Positions 1-13,883 of a DNA stretch of 64,000 bases are shown here, one piece after another. The position numbers and the translations under genes are program-made. Location of the stretch: the NCBI GenBank assembly GCA_945643635.1, contig CALZFC010000001.1, positions 227,001 through 291,000 of the forward strand, read 5' to 3'. The stretch's first letter is position 1, and the number at the start of each line of letters is the position of its first letter. Source of the stretch: Allodiplogaster sudhausi. Its lineage: Eukaryota; Nematoda; Chromadorea; Rhabditida; Diplogasteridae. Under the pieces are notes generated by a model that was not told the origin of the DNA, did not search any database, and saw nothing but the letters and a program-made list of their open reading frames with translations.

Positions 1-189
1 TAATTTTTTTTCTGCTTTCTGATGTGCTCACCAATCCTTTTCCATGCTAAAAAGTGTGCCCAGACCCCATGCATGATTATATTTGGTTTCTGCGGTGCTG
101 ATAAGGTTTTCCTCTAATCTTTCCGCACCCATTTTCAGCAATATCTTTTATCTGCGCCTCACTTGCTTTGACTTTGCTCGCTCTATTTC

Positions 190-240
<51 letters not shown>

Positions 241-1186
241 TCCTCTATGTCTATCTCCAATGCACTCTTCTTGAAAGTGTTATCTCTACAGAGTTTGTCC
301 AAATGCTAAAAATTAAGCTTACGTCAAACTGTGATTTCTGCAAAAAAAAAATATGGCATATTTTTTTTTGCTATTTGGCCTCTGCATCCGTGTGCTATAC
401 AGTTAGATAAGTTATGGAATATTGTTTCAATGAAATCCGTTTACCTTATTAGGACACGGTGTTATATTATCAAGACAGTTGGAAAGGATTGAAAGGCGAA
501 GACGGTGAAAGTAGTTGAACTGAATGAACCTTTTTTTGCTTGCTTTCCTCCTACTCGTGCTTTTATCATCTTATCCTCCCACACATTTGAACACTATAAG
601 AGAGAGATGACCACTGTATAGCCCGAAATCATAAGGCATATATCATCATATCTGTGTCCTTTCTGTTGTCATATTTTAAGATCTCTTTCTCTCTCCCTTT
701 CTCTCTCACTCTCTTTCTCTCTCTCTCTCTCTCTCTCCCTCTCCCTCTCCCGTCTCGGAGCCTCTCCAAACCCCAAATTCCATTGTGGCATGCGTCTCAG
801 TCTCCCGCATTCTGCTTTTTTTTCCTCTTCCCTCTCTCTCTCTCTCTCTCTCTCCCTTTTCCGTGTTCTTTTTCTACCCATAAATACATTCCTCTCGTTC
901 TCTTCGCTCGATTGCGCCCTATCCGCCTTGTAAATGTTATTCTGGCGCACTCATTCTCTCTCTCTCTGTCTTTCTCTTTCTCTCTCTCTCTTTCTCTCTC
1001 TCGGACTCTCTTCTCCATCCATTCTCTCTCTCTCTCTCTATCTCCTTCACCTTACTGCTCCTTGGCCCTGGTCTCCGACTCTTCTCCCTTTCCGTCCGGT
1101 TCTTATGCTGCATACACAGAATGAGCGACAATGCCGGGAGCGCTCGTCTCTTTCTTCTTCTTCTCTCTCTCTCTCTCTCTCTTTCT

Positions 1187-1224
<38 letters not shown>

Positions 1225-2642
1225 CTCTTCTCTCCTTTCCACACAACCCAAATAGCTCTATTTCTGTCACTCTCCCTCTCCGTCTAAAGCAAAAACAGTC
1301 GGCCACTGACGGTTCTATGCAATTGCCCATAGGCCAGAGAGAGAGAGAGAGAGGGGAAGAAGAGAGAGAGTTGTAGAGAGAGAAAGAGAGTAGGAGAGAG
1401 AGAGAGATAGAGAAAGACAGTGGGAGAGAGGGGGGAGTAGGGGAAAGATTGCCACGGCTACTCTTTTTCTTACATTTTCTATCCTTTGCCCTTCATCTCT
1501 CTTTCGGTGCTCCACACATGGGGAGATGTGAGGGGCTTTTTGCGTAAGCTGCTTTTTCAACATCTTCAATTTTCATCTTTGCTTTATGTCTCTCTCTCTC
1601 TCTCTCTCTCTCACCTCTTCCGCCTCTCAATCCAGTTAAGCACCCATCTGCTCGAAGCATGCACTCATTTTTCATACTTTTTGTTTCACCCGCGCCGACT
1701 CAGATCGCATTTCGATGTCAAGTGTTTATCATTCTCTCATTTTGACCTGCAACTTTTGGCCATCGCTCCGGGACTAAGGAAGGGAGGGGAAATGGGAGAG
1801 TGTATGGGGAGAGAGAGAGAGAGAGAGCAAGAGAAGAGAGAGAATGTGGGAGCAAAGTTGAAAAGATACGCCGTCAAGACGTGTGCACATGAGCAAATTG
1901 AAAAAAAAGAGAAGATTATTTGCCGGTGTCTCATTGCCAGTGATTACACAAGGAGAACGAGATTGAAAAAGAGGGAAGAGAGAGGAGAGAGAAAGAGAAA
2001 GCAAAGAGAGAGGGAGAGGGAGAGGGCAAGGCAATAAAAGAGCGAGAAATTACTAGGCAAGTAAGAGGAGCTGAATATGCGAGTGGAATGAGGAAAAAAA
2101 TCAGAAGTGGAATGAGGGAGGCATGAGAGAGTGATTGAATGAAGTAGAGAGGCGAGCAGGAGAGAGGGAAGAGAGAGCGAGAGAGAGGAAGAGCGAGAGA
2201 TGGAGAGAGAGATGAATGATAGATAGACAAAAAAGGATCGTCGTTCTCTCGCTCGCAGATGGAGGCTAGGCTGTCTGAGATTTTTTAGGAGAATACGGGC
2301 GTGTCTGTGTATAGCTTGTGGAAAGGGCAAGACTCTTATGCTATCTCTCTTTCTTTCTCTCTCACTCTCACTGTCTCTCCTCCGCTTGCTATATCTCACT
2401 CTCTCTCTCTCTGTCTCTATCTCGCTCTCTCACTCTCTTACTCTCTCTGTTCTTCACCTAGCCTTGAATTGCTCTCTCTGGACCCCTCAGACTAGCCAGA
2501 CGAGAGTCCGGCATGTTTGCTTACTTAAAAATCCAACAAAGGACAAACATTTTGTGTGTGACGTCTGAAATGTCACATTCAGTACACTGACCTATTGGTC
2601 AGTTTATTTGTTCCCTCACGTGCCCTCTGTTATGTGTAATTA

Positions 2643-2679
<37 letters not shown>

Positions 2680-2799
2680 CTGTCAGTCTATCTTTCTCTG
2701 TAACTTTCTTATCTGTCAGTCTATCTTTCTCTGTAACTTTCTGTTTCTCTATCTCACAATCAGTCTCTCTATTTCTGTACCCCTCTATGTCTCTCTCTC

Positions 2800-2846
<47 letters not shown>

Positions 2847-3930
2847 ATATCTTTCGATCACCCACTCTGCTTGCTTCTCGAGATACCATCAAAGTGGTGG
2901 GCATGAGGCAATGGTACCAGCTGTTTACCTCCCTTACCATCCGCTCCCCCTCCTCCCACTTAACTCTTTGTTGTCGTTCCACCCTCACGTATGATTACTT
3001 GACAGAGAGAAGAGAGAGAAAGAGAGAGAGAGGGAAGAGAAGAATGAGAAAATAGAGAGGAGAGAGAGAGAGAGAGAGAAATAAGAGTAACAGTTTGGTT
3101 GATCGCGACACTCTTCTGTCATCTTACAGTGGCTTGTTTTCTTGGTGTGCCACGCGAATGAGTCAGCACAAGACATTGCAGGAAGGGGAGAGAGAAAGAG
3201 AGAGAGAGGGAGAGAGAGATAACTAGAATTGGAGAGAAAGAGAGAGAGAAGTAGAATTAAAGAGAGAGAGAGAGAGAGTTAGAGAAAGATGCGTCATGTT
3301 ATCTTCAGCGCGGCATTCCAGGGCGCGCTTAGGTGTCAATCTCTTCCGGCAGGTAATTCCCTTCTGGATTCCTTGGATTCCTAGCCTTTTCCACCACGGA
3401 AGCCTTTTATCTTTAGCCTTTAGATGAAGCTAAGATTTCGCGTTATTACAGTTGTTGAGAGCTGCCATTTCGGCGAATCCACAGCTAATAATCAACTTAC
3501 GAAAGGCTAAAATTTGCTCCCTCTGCTCTTCCGATCTCTCTCTCTCTTTCTCTCTATTTCTCTCTCTCCCTCAATCTTTCCACTAACAATAAGCATCAAT
3601 TTTTTTCGCTCTCCTCCTAGTGAAGTGAAGGTGTAAGTGCCATTAGAATGACTTTCTTCTATGACATACTTGATAATCTCTTTCCTTTCTTTCTCTAACA
3701 ACCAGCTGTGCTCTCTCGTTTCTCCAGACTACACACGTGGGAGTAATTTGTCCATATTCACTTGCAAAACTGCATATTTATGTTCGTTTTCCGATAGGAG
3801 ACAAATTGGCGCTGGGAAGAAAAAAATGAAACACCACACGATTATGTACGCAATGCATCAAGTGCAGGCGCATGTAAATGAAGTGTGGCGATTCTAGGCT
3901 GAGCTTTAGTCTCCTCTCCTATTCTGTTCC

Positions 3931-3973
<43 letters not shown>

Positions 3974-5274
3974 ACGATCACTCATAGCTTCCTCATTCTC
4001 CATGCTGAACATAACATCCTGCTGTCTTATGTCTTCATTCTGTCTCGCTCACTTTGAAACAAATCTTGTTATCTCCGCATTTCATTCTCGAAACAGTGAT
4101 ACTCTGAAAGTAAGCGCGTGAGAGAGAAAGAGAGAGAGTGAGAGTGGGATGAGAGAAAAGGAGAGATCCGCGACACTCTAGTCGGTGGTTTTTCTCTCGC
4201 TGAGCACAACATCAGCGTCATGTCTGCAGAAAGAAATGTTTATTCGGAAAGAGACAGAAAGAGAGAGGAAGAGAGAGAGAGAGGGGAAGAGAAAGAAAGA
4301 AAGAATAAGGAGTAGAGAGAATTGAAGCGAGGGATAGCGAAGACCAAGGAATGAGATAAAGTTGTGTTTTGGGACGTCCCGAGAGGCCTCAGTGATGCAC
4401 AAATGGAGAAGCAAGCGTGCGCTGAATTTTTTTCTCCTCCTCTCTCTCTCTCCTCTCTCTACTCTCTCTCTCTACCTTCTCTCTCTCTCTCGCTGCCACT
4501 CTTTCTCTCCTCTCTCTCTCTCTCTCTCTCGCTCTCTGCCACTCTATCTCTCACTCTCTGTCACTCTCTTTCTCCATGCCTCTCGATTTGCCTCTTTCTC
4601 CCGCTTCGTTCTTCTATCTCCCTTTCGTTTTCTTCGCATGCCAAGAGTCCAAGCTGTAGCGGTGAAAAAGGATGTAAGGACTTTGACCCGATCTTTTCGC
4701 TTATACTGACATGATGCATGCGGTCTGTGAATTGTTTCTAGAGAGAGAGAGAGAGAGAGAATAGATAGTGAAAGGAAGATAGAGAGAGAGGAAGAGAGAG
4801 AGAGAAGATACAGAGAAAGAGAGCGAATGGGGAAAGTTTATGGGAGAACTGCCACGTTATGCGAATGCCGCACCTTAATAACAACGTGTGGTGTTCTGTT
4901 TATATAAAGGCTCTGTTTTTCATTTTCTCACACTCCCACGCACTTCTTTCTTTCTCTCTCTCTCTCTCTTTCTCGCTCTCTCTCTCTCTCTCTCTCTTGT
5001 TTCTCTTAAAAGTTCAAATCAAGTCATTCTGTCTGAAAAGTTCCTCGATTTTGATTGTTTTTTTTAGTGAAACGGATGAATCATTTTCAGTCATTGAGTA
5101 AACAGCTGAATTAATTTGTCAAAAATATTTTTTTGCACTTTTCTAAAATTCATCTTGAGAGGCGATAGAGGTTGTTGTTGTGGAGAATGTTACCGATGTT
5201 TCTCTTTGCGGATTAACATCACTGCAGGTGATTGAGCACGTTGCAAAAGGTATCAGACAGACTGTGTTGCTCAC

Positions 5275-5314
<40 letters not shown>

Positions 5315-5426
5315 CTCTCTCTCTCTCCCTCTTTCTCTCTCTCTCTCTATCTGTCTCTCTCCTTTCTCTCGCTCTCTCTCTCTACCTGTCTCTCTGTCCC
5401 TCTCTGTCTGTTGGCTCTTTCTCTCG

Positions 5427-5459
<33 letters not shown>

Positions 5460-7439
5460 TCTCTATCTCTCTCTCTCTCTTTCTCTCTCTCTCTCGCAAT
5501 TTTCGTCAAAACAGGCGCATTTTACTTCCCGTTTACGCCTCGATTGCTAGACATGTGCGCAAATCCGTCTAGAGTAATCTATTGCTATTTCGAAATTAAA
5601 TATTTCAAAGGCTTAATGCAGCCATTTGAGCAGGAAAACAGAGATGAAATGTTGAAGAAAGAGGAAGTATTCACTCCAAATATATATTGAAATGTTAATG
5701 AAAGAGGAAATAATGGTTATGAGAAAGATCTTTTCGATTTAGAAATATACAGCCTTCAGCACATGGTAAGTATGATATTAATCCGATTTCGTAAATTTCA
5801 TTGATCTTCACGAAGACTTCACCATCGAATTTTTTTGCTGTCATTTATATGATAGCTAGAGATTACGTAAATCCGTTTAGTTAGTCGACGCCATTTGGAA
5901 ATGGAGGAAATTATTTAAGAGTGCTGGTGAGGGGATGTGGGAGGATGGATTAACCATGACTATTTGCACTTTTTAAAAATACTTTTAGACTTACTTATTA
6001 GCATGCGACTCTCATCCTTAACTTTTATCCTTCTCTCGTCGTTTTCACGCATGTTCCTTTGAGTCTTTGCTCATTTTCTGCCCCACTGGTAAGTCCAAAA
6101 GCAGAAAGTCCAAAGAAGCTAACATGTTGTAGCCCTGGCTTTGGTCTCTCTTTCTTTGTCTCTTTCTCTCTTGCTCTATCTCGTTCTCTTTCGCTCGCTC
6201 TCTCTTTCTGTCTCTCTCTCTCTTGCTTTCTCTTTCTATCTCTTTCTCTATCTCTCCTCTCTCTATCCGTCTTTCACGATATTTCTCGGGACCACCTACT
6301 TGTTAGCTTCGATGCAATTATTTGCTTCTTCCTTAAGCCCTCTTATAGGCCGTTTATGCAATCATGCAATTTGATATCTCTTCTCTGATGTACTTTACGT
6401 TATTTGGTTAGTCTACACGCACTGAAGTGTATTTTGCACTTTCCTCTCAATTTTTTAACAAGGCTGCAGAGCTTCACAATTTTTGCACAAGAATCTCTCT
6501 CGATTTGCTGGACATTTACTCGGATGTTGTTTGCCTCCATTTCCTTCCTACCATTCCTTTGTCTCTATTTCTTGCCTCTCTCTCTCTGTCTCTGTCTCGC
6601 ACTCTTTCTCTCTCTATCTCTCTCTCTCTCCACTCTTACAATCATGTGGATATTTCACGTCATTTCTTTGCATTCAGTCTTCATGAGAGCTTTAGGATAT
6701 TTTTTCTTGCCAATATATGTTTTTATTATGTTTAAAAAATATCCTTTTTTAAGATTTATTACTCGTATACTTTTAACAAATTAAATGAAATGCTTGCAGG
6801 CGAACAGTCGAGTCGAGCAATGCGCTACTCTCCTTGCAAGATCCTCTACTCGAGAGTCAGTTGGAGATGTTTGAGAGAGAGAGAGAAGAGATTGAGAGAG
6901 AGAGAGATTGAGAGAGAAGAGATTGAGAGAAAGAGAGAGAGAGATTGAGAGAGAGAGAGAGAAGAGAAGGAGATTGAGAGACAGAGAGAGAGAGAAGAGA
7001 ATGAGAGAGAGAGAGAGTGGATGAAGGTAGAGAGAAAAATGGAGAAAGAAAGAGAGACAATATTTGTAGGAATGTATTAGGCCATATCTTTGAGATGATT
7101 CGTTAACTACATTGTGTCTTTTTTTGTAAGAAGAAGCGAGGAATGAGCGGCCCGCAGTTTAATACTCACCCGCCAAATTATAGTTGTCTAGACATTCCCA
7201 AGATTACATGTCATTATCAGGTGTTCAAATGAGCGCCGCAAATGATCATTGTGTTATCATTCTCTTTCTCTCTCTGTCTCTCTCTCTCTGTCTCTCTCTC
7301 TCTCTCTGTCTCTCTCTCTCTCTCTGTCTCTCTCTCTTTCTCTCTATCTCTCTCTCTCTGTCTCTGTCTCTCCCTCTGTATCTCTGTATCTCTCTGTCTC
7401 CCTCCCTCTGTCTCTATCTCTCTCTTTCTTTCTCTCAGG

Positions 7440-7479
<40 letters not shown>

Positions 7480-7647
7480 AGATAAAAAACTCTAGTCTTC
7501 CTCTTCGCTGTTTTTTTTTGCATTTACAAAGAAAAAGGGTCCTGCACAGGTCACAGTCTCTTCCATTGAATTTGCGCATGTTTGTGTGGCCTTGTGATCT
7601 CGTTTTGTACTTTTCGCCATGTTCTTCTCGTTTCTCTCTCTCTCCCG

Positions 7648-7678
<31 letters not shown>

Positions 7679-8021
7679 CCTCTCTCTCTTCTCTTCTCTT
7701 CCCTTCCAACTCTCCGCTCTATTGGTCTTTTCCATCGTTGCAGCCCCCGCTCCCTCCCCCTACTTTCTCTCCCATACGAACCCCACCCCAACACTGCCCC
7801 TTCTCACTCAGACACCATTCCAACCCATTCTTGCATTCTCCACCGTTCCCCATCTTTCGCATACTTCAACACACTTTCCCCCGAGCCCCTGAAGATGTTC
7901 AGAATGTTTGATCTTCGTTGTTTGGTCGCTCTTTGTGCGCGTGCTTCTTCCCTGGACAACTCATTTGCAGAATTTAATTTTTGAGACGAATGGGGGGGGG
8001 TGGAGGATGAAGGAGAGAGAG

Positions 8022-8060
<39 letters not shown>

Positions 8061-9982
8061 CGAAGAAGAAGAGAGGGAAGAGGGGGACGAGAGAGAGAGA
8101 ATAATAAGAGAAAAGAGAGAGAGAAGAGAATGAGAGGTAGAGAAATCCAAGGAACCAAAGGAACGTGAATTCTTGCGTGTAGATCTGCACGCAGACCAAA
8201 AGGCCACCATTTTCTTCCCTCGTTAACCATTAAGATTTTTTTTTAATATATGGCTCCCTAGACTCATAACCTGAGCAATGACCAGCGCTGACTTCATAGA
8301 TAAGAGGAAGGAAGGACAGAGCAGAGATGGGATCGATGGATGAAGTTTGATAGATTAGGAGAGAGAGAGAGAGAGAGAGAGAGAAGGGAGAGAGAGAGGA
8401 AGAGAAGGGGAGAGAGAGAGAGAATAAGAGGGAAGGAAAGGAAGAATGGGATGAGATTAGAGAGAAATAGAGCGTGACAGATTCATGGTCATTCTATGAG
8501 ATCAGTGAGCAGGCACGCATATGAAGTGGATTCGCAGTGTGGTGTTCAGTTTTACCCATGCTCAACTCCGTGCTCTTTGAGGAGTTAGAAATGTGTGCAA
8601 GAGTAGAAGTAGACTAGAAGTAGACTCCATTTACGGAACACATATCCTGCTCAAGATCAAAAAGGAACTGTAGATTTGATAGAACCACCCTGATTTGGGT
8701 CTCCCCAAAGCCCGACCACACCATATTTTTGAGGTATATTTTGGCGCCAATTTGTTTTTTTTGCTTACCCACTTTTGTTTCTCCAGACCTAATACCTCCA
8801 TCCGCATCCAGTTGTTCTCTGAGTTGTCGACAGTGACTTTTATTCCCTGCTCCGCCGCCCCATACACCCCCGAAGTCCAATTAAGGCCCATTTAAGGCCT
8901 AGACAATATAAGGAGGCCAGACCTAGTTTATTGCACTGATGTAGACAGCGCGATAATTATGTCTGAGGGTCTAGACAGACGGAAAGAGAGAAGGGAGGAA
9001 GGCTAGAGTGTAGCTAGCTAGCTATGTAGGCTTTAGTCTAGGAAGGAAAGGAGAGCTGCGAGAGCATGTGGTTTGTTTATCATTACATCGGCACCCTAGG
9101 ACGTTGATTGGCTACATGAGCCGGGTTCCGGGTACGTGTGCCCGGTTAGGAGTACATGTACCCGGTGGGGGGGGGGGGGAGGTACTTGTACCCTTTTCTG
9201 GGTACATGCACCTATTTCGGGGTACTTGTACCCAGTTCTAGACCCCCGACCTCGCCCAGGCTTCGCTCGCACACCTCAAAGGCGCTCCTTTTAGATTTCC
9301 TTGTCAAGAGTTGCCTCGTGCTCGTTCTACCCCACACCCCCGGGGATACTCACTCGTTCGACTTTGCCCTGTGTTCTCCTTCTTTCCTGTCCATTGGAGG
9401 GTTAAGGAGGAGCGAAAGGAGAGATAAACAAGGAGAAGGAATAAAAGGAGCATATCACATGGCACATATGCCAAAGGAAGCTGCTCTAGAAAAGAAGACT
9501 GATTAAAGTTGCATACATATGAAATTTTAGTTGTTTGGCGTTCTTAACGCGTTCACCCCGTACAGTGCTGAACAAGGTACGGTGCATGACTCCAGGCCGG
9601 GAGGGAACAAATCCGAAAAAAAATTCCTCGTTTTTTCTCTTCTTCAAAATTACATTTATTGGGAAATTGTCTTTTTTACGGAAAAACTTTTTCTGAGCAT
9701 GGGGGAGTTAAACGTGGCGCATGCAGCAACCTTGTTCATCACTGACCCCGGCGGGTTTGCCTCCAAAACGGGTTTGTCATCCACCCCGACGATGCGATAG
9801 GCTAGCGTGTTGATGTGTGTCTTTTTTCTTCCCATTTGCTTGCACCCCCCTCCCCCCCCCCCCCCCCGAGTGCATAACGAGTACAAGGAGCGAAACAAAA
9901 AAAAAGAAGAAAGAGCAGTGTGTTTAGTCATTTGATGATGGCCTGATGAGTTGGCTAAACTTTTGGTTGTCCGAGCGCGCTA

Positions 9983-10020
<38 letters not shown>

Positions 10021-10347
10021 TTCTCATTCTGTCTGTCTCTCTCTCTATCTCTCTCTCTCGTTCTCTCTATCTCTCTCTCTCTCTCTCTCTCCTTATCCTT
10101 TCCCGGAATGACGAGAAGGAAAAATTGGAGAAGGAGAGAGAGAGAGAGAGAGAGAGGAGGGAGAGAGAAAGACAATTTGCGGAAAGAGAAGACTAGAGTG
10201 CGCTGTAAGACCTTTGCGTTGACCGAGTGAAGCTAAGGGAGGAAAGGGAAGGGAAGAGCTTATTGTTTGCGTGTTCGTCGCTTTGTGAGTCTCACCTTTG
10301 TGTCCCCTTTCGAGGTGTCCCGCCTGTATTCTGTCTTTCTCTCTCTT

Positions 10348-10379
<32 letters not shown>

Positions 10380-11237
10380 TCTCTCACTCTCTCTTTTTCT
10401 CTCTCACTCTTTCTCACTCTCTCTTCTCACTCTTTCTCTCTCTCACTCTCTCTCTCTCCCTCTTCCACCATTCCCCATCCGCCCATCTTTTCTCAACATC
10501 AGGGACAAACCCATTCCCCCTTTCGGCATATATCGCAGGCATATAAATGGTAGCTCCTTATTGCTTTAGAACTATTTAGAGTCACAAAAATAGTTCGCTC
10601 ATTGAATGCAATTAAGAATTATTCCGTAGTTTTATTTCAAAAAATTTTGTAAATCTAATTATGTGATTTTTTTTTAGTTATTTCAAGCACGCTTGCCAAC
10701 ATTTTAGTGGCTTACTGATCTCAGTCAAAATTTGCCTCCACTGGCCAGTTTAAGCACATTCATAGGGTGACTATAACTCTAGGCGGTTTCCCTGCTATTT
10801 ATTTTCCTGACAACTTTTGTTATGGCACTTTCAGATGAACTCGCAGGTGGGCGGGGAGGTAGAAAAGTAGTGCAGATAGGCTATGAATCTAGTATGCCCC
10901 GGTAGCCAAACGAAAGGAGAGAGTGAAGATGTAACGAAGTGAAAGTGTGAGCAAAAGTGAGAAAGAAGAAGAATAACTAACGACTTGACAACGTTCCCAG
11001 AGTCGTGTAGTTTCCGTATGAACTCCCACGTTCTGTATACCTAGCTTGAGCATTAATCTTTCTGATTGGCCTTTTGGTTTTGTGGTATTCGAAAGTGGTT
11101 TTAAAGTGGCCAGAATTCCAATCAGTGCCGCCAAAACAGGTCTCTGAATACCGGTTTAATCCCATTAATTGTTTGATCCTTTAAAAGATCAAAAGATCTT
11201 GTGTCACCTTATACAAATCGAAGGCTCTCCTAGCTCC
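1..11237. other. Gene-poor region dominated by CT/GA microsatellites
   Basis: I found no coding region I can defend here. The stretch is saturated with (CT)n and (GA)n runs, for example near 187-238, 712-740, 1190-1220, 2643-2675, 2806-2842, 3934-3972, 5278-5310, 7442-7480, 8023-8056 and 9986-10017. Runs on both strands are interleaved with ordinary AT-rich sequence. Long Ser-Leu or Arg-Glu reading frames here are translations of the repeats. The 5' exons of the gene at 11968-17891 should lie here or further upstream, but no exon with matching phase and splice sites stood out. Confidence 0.7.
9121..9237. repeat. Short array of GGTACATGTACC-like palindromes
   Basis: About six copies of a palindromic core occur within 120 bases: gggtacgtgtgccc, agtacatgtaccc, ggtacttgtaccc, gggtacatgcacc and ggtacttgtaccc, separated by G-rich or T-rich spacers including a run of about 13 G. 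Each core can fold on itself and resembles GTAC-centred transcription-factor sites. It could be a degenerate minisatellite. Confidence 0.55.
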
Positions 11238-11731
11238 CAGAGGTGGAACAGGCCCGGGCCGGCCCGGCCCGGCCCGGCCCAAAATGAGGGCCGGCCCAAA
11301 TTTCCAAGGCCCTCTAGGGTCGGGCCGGGCCGGGCCCAACCTTGGGCCCGGCCCTGAGCCCGATTGGGCCCGATTTTTGCAAATGTGCTAGCGAACTTGC
11401 ATATAACCGACCGAACTCTCATCGTTCACTCATAATATTGCAATTCAGCAGGAGTCGTATTTCGATTCGGAATTAAATAAATGAGAAGCCTTGTGTACGC
11501 GAAGCTAAAAGAAAAATTTTCTATGAGAATATTGCGAATTAGAATTTGGAAGCTGACATTTTTTTAAAAATCGGGCCCACCGGGCCGGCCGGGCCCAAAA
11601 TTCGAGGGCCCGAAATCTGAGGGCCGGGCCGGGCCGAGATTCTGGGCCCTAAGGGCCGGCCGGGCCGGGCCGAGATTCTGGGCCCTAAGGGCCGGCCGGG
11701 CCCAAAAAAGTTGGGCCAGTTTCCACCTCTG
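11238..11731. mobile_element. Non-autonomous hAT-like MITE, GC-rich
   Basis: The element starts with CAGAGGTGGAA and ends with TTCCACCTCTG, a perfect 11-bp terminal inverted repeat. It is flanked by an 8-bp direct repeat CTAGCTCC (11230-11237 and 11732-11739). The 8-bp target duplication and CAG-type terminus are typical of hAT elements. Both arms consist of GGGCCGGGCC-type repeats around an AT-rich centre (about 11390-11570). No transposase frame is present, so it would need a relative for movement. Confidence 0.85.
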
Positions 11732-11967
11732 CTAGCTCCCCCTTACCGTTGAGCCATCGGCATAACCCAGACTTACTTGATCGCCGTTAATATGAAGCCA
11801 GAACTGGAAGGCTTTCCTCCGCAGTTTATATTATTATGTAGATGTATATTGTTAATTGAGTTAGATTTATTTATAAGTAATTTTTTTTAAGATTTGCTTA
11901 TGGGAGCAGCGTTAGGCATTGTTTTTTTTAATGATGGAAAAATTAGACTGATTTTATTTATTTCCAG

Positions 11968-13434
11968 GCAATGAAGTCTGCCGGTCTTCATTCAACATCT
12001 TCTCAGTCCGGGCAGCCTTCCACTCCGCTCTCGTCCTCCTTCGCGCCGTCTTCGTGCGCGACCGACCACAGAGTGACCGATGGAGACAACTCGGATACAG
12101 GGGTACGGTACTTTTGGGCCAGGGCCGTAAAGTAGCTTATCTTGTCATTTACTCAATCTTTGTATGGGGATTCGAGGGCTGTTTGTACTCTTTCGTAGTT
12201 GTATCTTTCGTTTATTGCCTGAAGCAATTCGCAAGTAATTAAATTTTATGATATTTGAGCCAATGATTATGCACTTAAATGTTAACAAATTGTAATTTAT
12301 GTGTATAATAATAAAGTTAAATCGTAATAAATGAATAAAGTATTTTTTTTAGGAAGCATGCTGGCTCCCCTGCTTCTTATTACGCCGAAGCAGATTTACT
12401 TCCGGAACTGGCTAAAGGTTGGTAGTTTTATTTAATCTTTATGTTTTTAACCGAATTTTTTCTATTACATTAAAAAGGCATATTTTCTTGTTACAACTAT
12501 GTGACTCTTGTTTAACTCTTGTTTTTTTGTTCTAGATGTGATAAGCGCTTATCTCTAGCCGTTATTATTGGAAGAGTGTATTCCTTTTGTGTGAAGACTC
12601 TGTGCAATTGACACATGCGCTATTTGGGGCCCCTGATGTCACTCCCTCGCTGGGGCCACTGACAGGCCCCCATGTTTTTACTCTGGGGCCGTTGATGTCC
12701 CCCTCTCCCCTCCCCTCCTTTTTTTACTGTATAATTGGCTCGGGAGAATCGTGCAAAATGAGAGGATGAAATGGTTTTTGCGGAAGAGCAGAAAAAGATG
12801 CAAGGGGAATTGAAGAGAGAAATGGCGCACGCTTTGGCAGAAGGAGAAAGTTTTTTCCCCCTTTCTTTCTTTTACTGCCTCTCTGACTCTCTCAGTCTTA
12901 CTCTCTCTCTCTCTCTCTCTCTCTATCTTCTCCAAAAATGCATTCTTGTTTTATCATGCACTTTTGCAAGCGTGTTCGCTGTGACAGAACGGGCGGGGGA
13001 AACGTGAAACGGCTCTCGTTCTTGAGCACATTCATCTCTCTAGACTCACTATGGCATCTTTATCTTTCTCTACCTCTCTCTCTCTGACTCTCTCTCTCTT
13101 TCTTTCTCTGCGACTCTCTCTCTATCTTCCTCTCTCTCTCTCTCTCTCGCCCTCTCTCTCTCTCTCTCTCACGCTACGCTCCTGGCCCTAATCACATTTC
13201 CTCTGTTTGCACTTTACTCTGCAGCGTTTTCTCCTCTCTCTCTCTCTGTCTGTCTCTATATGTCTGTCTCTCTCTCTCTGTCTCCCTCTCTCTCTGTCTC
13301 CCTCTCTCTTCCAATTCTTTTCAAGATTGAAGCTGTTCCCTGACAAGAAGAACACAGCTGGAGCTACATATATGACATTCACGCATTCCACCCCCTCCTT
13401 TCTTTCTTTCATTTCTTAGCCCTCTCTCTCTTTT

Positions 13435-13479
<45 letters not shown>

Positions 13480-13818
13480 GTCTCACTCTCTCGTCTCGGC
13501 ATCATGCGCCCCCAAATAATTTATAGCTAGCGCCTGCGTCATTACTTCCACGCACAAAAAAAACCATTTTCTCATCTTTCTTCCCCGCTTATAATGTGCA
13601 TACCCGAGGGCGTTTTCCACATTGGTCTATCCATCAATCGCAGTCAACCTTTGCCCCCACTCCTCCGGTAAAGGGTGGAGTCGAACCACCTCTCTCTCTC
13701 TCTCTCTCTCTCCTTCTCTCCATCTCTCTCTTTTTCTCTCTATCTCTCTCTCCCTCTCTCTCTCTCCTTCTCTCTCTCTCTCTCTCCTTCTCTCTCTCTC
13801 TCTCCCTCTCTCTCTCCT

Positions 13819-13883
<65 letters not shown>

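Noticed and set aside
654..1124. Long Ser-Leu (plus) and Arg-Glu (minus) reading frames in CT/GA tracts, here and at many other places
   Set aside because: They are translations of dinucleotide repeats open in several frames on both strands, with no splice context, codon bias or domain.
3308..3353. Possible small exon between cttcag and ggcag|gtaatt
   Set aside because: Only about 46 bases, no linked exon in matching phase, and no neighbouring coding signal.
6801..6860. Exon-like piece after ttgcag at 6800 with donor-like gtcagt
   Set aside because: Short, ambiguous frame and not connectable to the gene at 11968.
11970..12558. Alternative frame starting ATG at 11971 (MKSAGLHSTSSQ...) ending at 12558
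   Set aside because: It needs a weaker donor and ends quickly. The other frame joins all eight exons in phase and gives better codon use.
13666..13695. tRNA T-arm-like sequence (ggtggttcgactccacc on the minus strand)
   Set aside because: The 5' half where the anticodon and D arms should be is a pure GA repeat, so there is no tRNA; perhaps chance or a tRNA-derived remnant.
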